Assembly (NCBI GenBank): GCA_020854105.1
Contig: JADZGB010000025.1
Span: forward strand, 1 to 35,816
DNA length: 35,816 nucleotides
From: Burkholderiales bacterium
Lineage (GTDB): Bacteria; Pseudomonadota; Gammaproteobacteria; Burkholderiales; SHXO01
Reading direction: 5' to 3'
The translations under genes and the position numbers were made by a program. Within the stretch, counting starts at the first letter, position 1. The number at the start of each line of letters is the position of its first letter. Under the pieces are notes generated by a model that worked only from the letters and a program-made list of their open reading frames with translations, ran no database searches and was not told where the DNA came from. Below are positions 34,059 through 35,816 of the stretch, in pieces.

Positions 34059-35693
34059 ATGCCCTTGCAGACGCCCCGCCCCCGGATCGCAGGCCTGCGC
34101 GCGGCGCTCGGACGCCGCCTGCGCGGCTCGCCGCTGCGCCTGCCGCGCTTCCGGCGCTTCTACTTCGGCTCGATCGCGACGGCACTCGGCTTCACCATGC
34201 ACGCGACCGTCGCGGCCTGGCTGATGGCCACGCTCACTCCATCGGCGTTCATGGTGGCGCTGGTGCAGACGGCGAGCACCGGGCCGGCCCTGCTCATGGG
34301 CATGATCGCCGGCACGCTGGCCGACATCGTCGATCGCCGCCTGGTGGTGATGGCGACCCAGGCACTTCTGCTCGGGTCGACTCTCGTGCTGGGCGTGGCG
34401 ACGCTGGCGGGACTGATCGAGCCCATGTCGCTTCTGATCCTCACCTTTCTCACGGGCATCGGCTTCGTCTTCTACATGCCGGCCCAGCAGGCGATGATCA
34501 ACGATCTGGTTCCGCGTCCGGATCTGGCGCGCGCGGTGGCGCTGGGCGCAGTGGCGTTCAACGTCGCGCGCGCAGTGGGACCTGCGCTGGCCGGCGCCCT
34601 GGCGGCCTGGATCGGCTCGGGCAGCGCGATGCTGGCGAGCGCGCTGTTCTTCGTCGTCATGCTGGTCGCGCTGCGCGGCTGGCGTCCGGTGGCGCACTCG
34701 ATCCCGGGTGCACCCGAAACGCTGTTCTCGGGATTGCGCAGCGGAGTGCGCTACCTGCGACATTCGCCGCCACTGCAGTCGGCCGTCGTGCGCAACCTCG
34801 CCTTCAGCTCGTGCGCCAGTTCGCTCTGGGCCCTGCTGCCGATCATCGCGCGTGACCAGCTGCAGCTGAGCGCCGGCGGCTTCGGCCTGCTGCTCGGCTT
34901 TTTCGGCGCGGGGGCGGTGGTCGGGGCACTGTGGATTCCGCGGCATCTGCAGCGGGTTGCGCTCAATACGGTGATCGTCGGCGGCATTCTGGCGTGGGCA
35001 GCGGCGATCCTGGTGATCGCGTTCGCTCCATGGACCGCACTGGCGATCGCCGGAACGTCGGCCGCCGGGGCCGCCTGGGTCAGCGTCCACGCCAGCCTGT
35101 CGGCCGGCACGCAGAGTTCCGCGCCGGCATGGGTGCGCGCGCGCGCGGTTTCCACCAATCTGGTCGCGGTTCAGGCCAGTCTGGCGCTGGGCAGCATAGT
35201 GTGGGGCGCCATCGCGACATTGGCCGACACGCGCACGGCGCTCACCGCATCGGCGCTGGTGATGCTCCTGCTGCTGTTGCTGACGCGGCGAGTGACGGTG
35301 ACGATGGGCAACGATGCCGACGTAACCACTGGCGTACAGCTGCCCGAGCTCACGCTCGCCATCCAGCCCGGCGCCGACGACGGTCCGGTGCTGATCCAGA
35401 TCGAATACCAGGTGGATGCGCACGATCGGCAGGCCTTCCTGCGCGCGGTCGCCGCCGTGGAAGGCGTGCGCCGGCGCAACGGCGCGAGCAGCTGGCGCAT
35501 CTTCCGCGACCTGGAGGACGAGGGCCGCTACGTCGAGCGCTTCGTGATCAAGTCCTGGGCCGAATACACGCGCCAGCGGGCGCGCATGACCGTGGCCGAG
35601 CGGGAACTGCAGCAGCGCGTGGTGAAGCTGCACAGGGAAGGGGTGCCGATCCGCATCTCACGCCTGATCGGCGTCGAGCGGTTCGACGCCTAG
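34059..35693 (+). CDS. MFS_3-type transporter with C-terminal alpha/beta domain
   Basis: A 544-residue protein. Residues ~25-420 form a 12-helix major-facilitator transporter of the MFS_3 group (EntS/enterobactin-exporter-like, with RFRRFYFGS and FYMPAQQAMINDLVPR). Residues ~430-540 are soluble and resemble an antibiotic-biosynthesis-monooxygenase-like barrel (VLIQIEYQVDAHDRQAFLRAV, SSWRIFRDLEDEGRYVERFVIKSW). This domain pair is already known in the MFS_3 family, so it is not a new fusion. The substrate is unknown; exporters of siderophores and drugs occur in the group. It starts at ATG 34059, 90 bp divergent from the FAD-dehydrogenase. An insertion-sequence-like end touches its stop codon. 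Confidence 0.88.
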   Translation: MPLQTPRPRIAGLRAALGRRLRGSPLRLPRFRRFYFGSIATALGFTMHATVAAWLMATLTPSAFMVALVQTASTGPALLMGMIAGTLADIVDRRLVVMATQALLLGSTLVLGVATLAGLIEPMSLLILTFLTGIGFVFYMPAQQAMINDLVPRPDLARAVALGAVAFNVARAVGPALAGALAAWIGSGSAMLASALFFVVMLVALRGWRPVAHSIPGAPETLFSGLRSGVRYLRHSPPLQSAVVRNLAFSSCASSLWALLPIIARDQLQLSAGGFGLLLGFFGAGAVVGALWIPRHLQRVALNTVIVGGILAWAAAILVIAFAPWTALAIAGTSAAGAAWVSVHASLSAGTQSSAPAWVRARAVSTNLVAVQASLALGSIVWGAIATLADTRTALTASALVMLLLLLLTRRVTVTMGNDADVTTGVQLPELTLAIQPGADDGPVLIQIEYQVDAHDRQAFLRAVAAVEGVRRRNGASSWRIFRDLEDEGRYVERFVIKSWAEYTRQRARMTVAERELQQRVVKLHREGVPIRISRLIGVERFDA

Positions 35694-35816
35694 CAGGGTG
35701 TTGAAATTCGCCCGCAAGAACTCGTAGCTCTACGCGGCATCGCTTGGGATAATGACGTCATGGTCGAAGCCTTGCGAGGTCGAAGATGCGCGGATCGGAT
35801 GCGGTGCAAGAGGCGC
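35694..35816 (+). mobile_element. Left end of an IS5-type insertion sequence (cut by window edge)
   Basis: Directly after the MFS stop the sequence reads CAGGGTGTTGAAATTCG, like the terminal inverted repeat that opens many IS5-group elements. An apparent transposase start follows at 35786 with a ribosome binding site. A promoter-like GATAAT is near 35749-35754. The right end is outside the window, so the element cannot be confirmed. Confidence 0.5.
35786..35816 (+). CDS. Start of an IS5-type transposase gene (partial)
   Basis: ATG at 35786 with GAGGT 5 nt upstream encodes MRGSDAVQEA before the window ends. IS5-group DDE transposases often begin MRGSDxxxGxLFSYV, so the first ten residues fit, but ten residues are thin evidence. 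The catalytic DDE part would lie beyond the window. Confidence 0.45.
   Translation, partial: MRGSDAVQEA

Noticed and set aside
34059-35693. MFS transporter fused to a monooxygenase-like barrel as a new fusion
   Set aside because: This C-terminal domain is already usual in the MFS_3 family, so it is not a novel architecture.

Overview
The window is high-GC DNA from a proteobacterium, most probably a betaproteobacterium. That placement rests on several features: HslV with the short propeptide ending in YHG before the catalytic threonines, a Bug/TctC-type solute-binding protein, a LarABCE set, a DUF502 protein, DUF1925/1926-type GH57 enzymes beside glgC, and FNR-like TTGAY-N4-ATCAA boxes. It is inference from gene content; there is no rRNA or tRNA to anchor it.

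Left part (1-4441, + strand): the end of a compact metal-type ABC transporter (ATPase cut by the window edge, then an ATGA-overlapped permease), a two-copy STAS-like protein of unknown role, and the protease/chaperone pair hslV-hslU. Then comes a glycogen/alpha-glucan phosphorylase gene (glgP, 4600-7158) with its own good promoter, homospermidine synthase (hss, 7307-8722), an exported GlcG/HbpS-like (DUF336) protein closed by a textbook terminator (9346-9378), and an unrecognised membrane protein.

Centre (10085-25779): two divergent arms built around glycogen. On the minus strand glgB-glgA run into larA-larC-larE-larB and, after a gap, a DUF502 membrane protein. On the plus strand glgC is followed by two different GH57 enzymes, a 35-codon ORF coupled by ATGA overlaps on both sides, and a fused APH-like kinase/P-loop ATPase. 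The glgB/glgC divergent region contains an FNR-type box placed exactly 41.5 bp upstream of the start implied by a -10 element for glgC. This suggests that glycogen synthesis is switched by oxygen or redox state. The Lar proteins make the nickel-pincer cofactor and a LarA-type hydroxyacid racemase/epimerase, so the region may join glycogen storage to hydroxyacid (for example lactate) stereochemistry under low oxygen. That last step is a hypothesis.

Right part (25780-35816): a YCII-like small protein behind a perfect 14-bp inverted repeat, a bile-acid:sodium-symporter-family transporter, a DUF2934 protein behind a perfect FNR box, a sugar-acid dehydratase of the IlvD/Edd family (its cysteines fit the arabinonate-type [2Fe-2S] enzymes), a Bug/TctC binding protein, a large FAD/[4Fe-4S] D-2-hydroxyacid dehydrogenase on the minus strand, and an MFS_3-type exporter. 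The last ~120 bases look like the left end and transposase start of an IS5-type insertion sequence abutting the MFS stop codon. I saw no CRISPR array, tRNA or rRNA. No gene-free stretch exceeds 300 bases.
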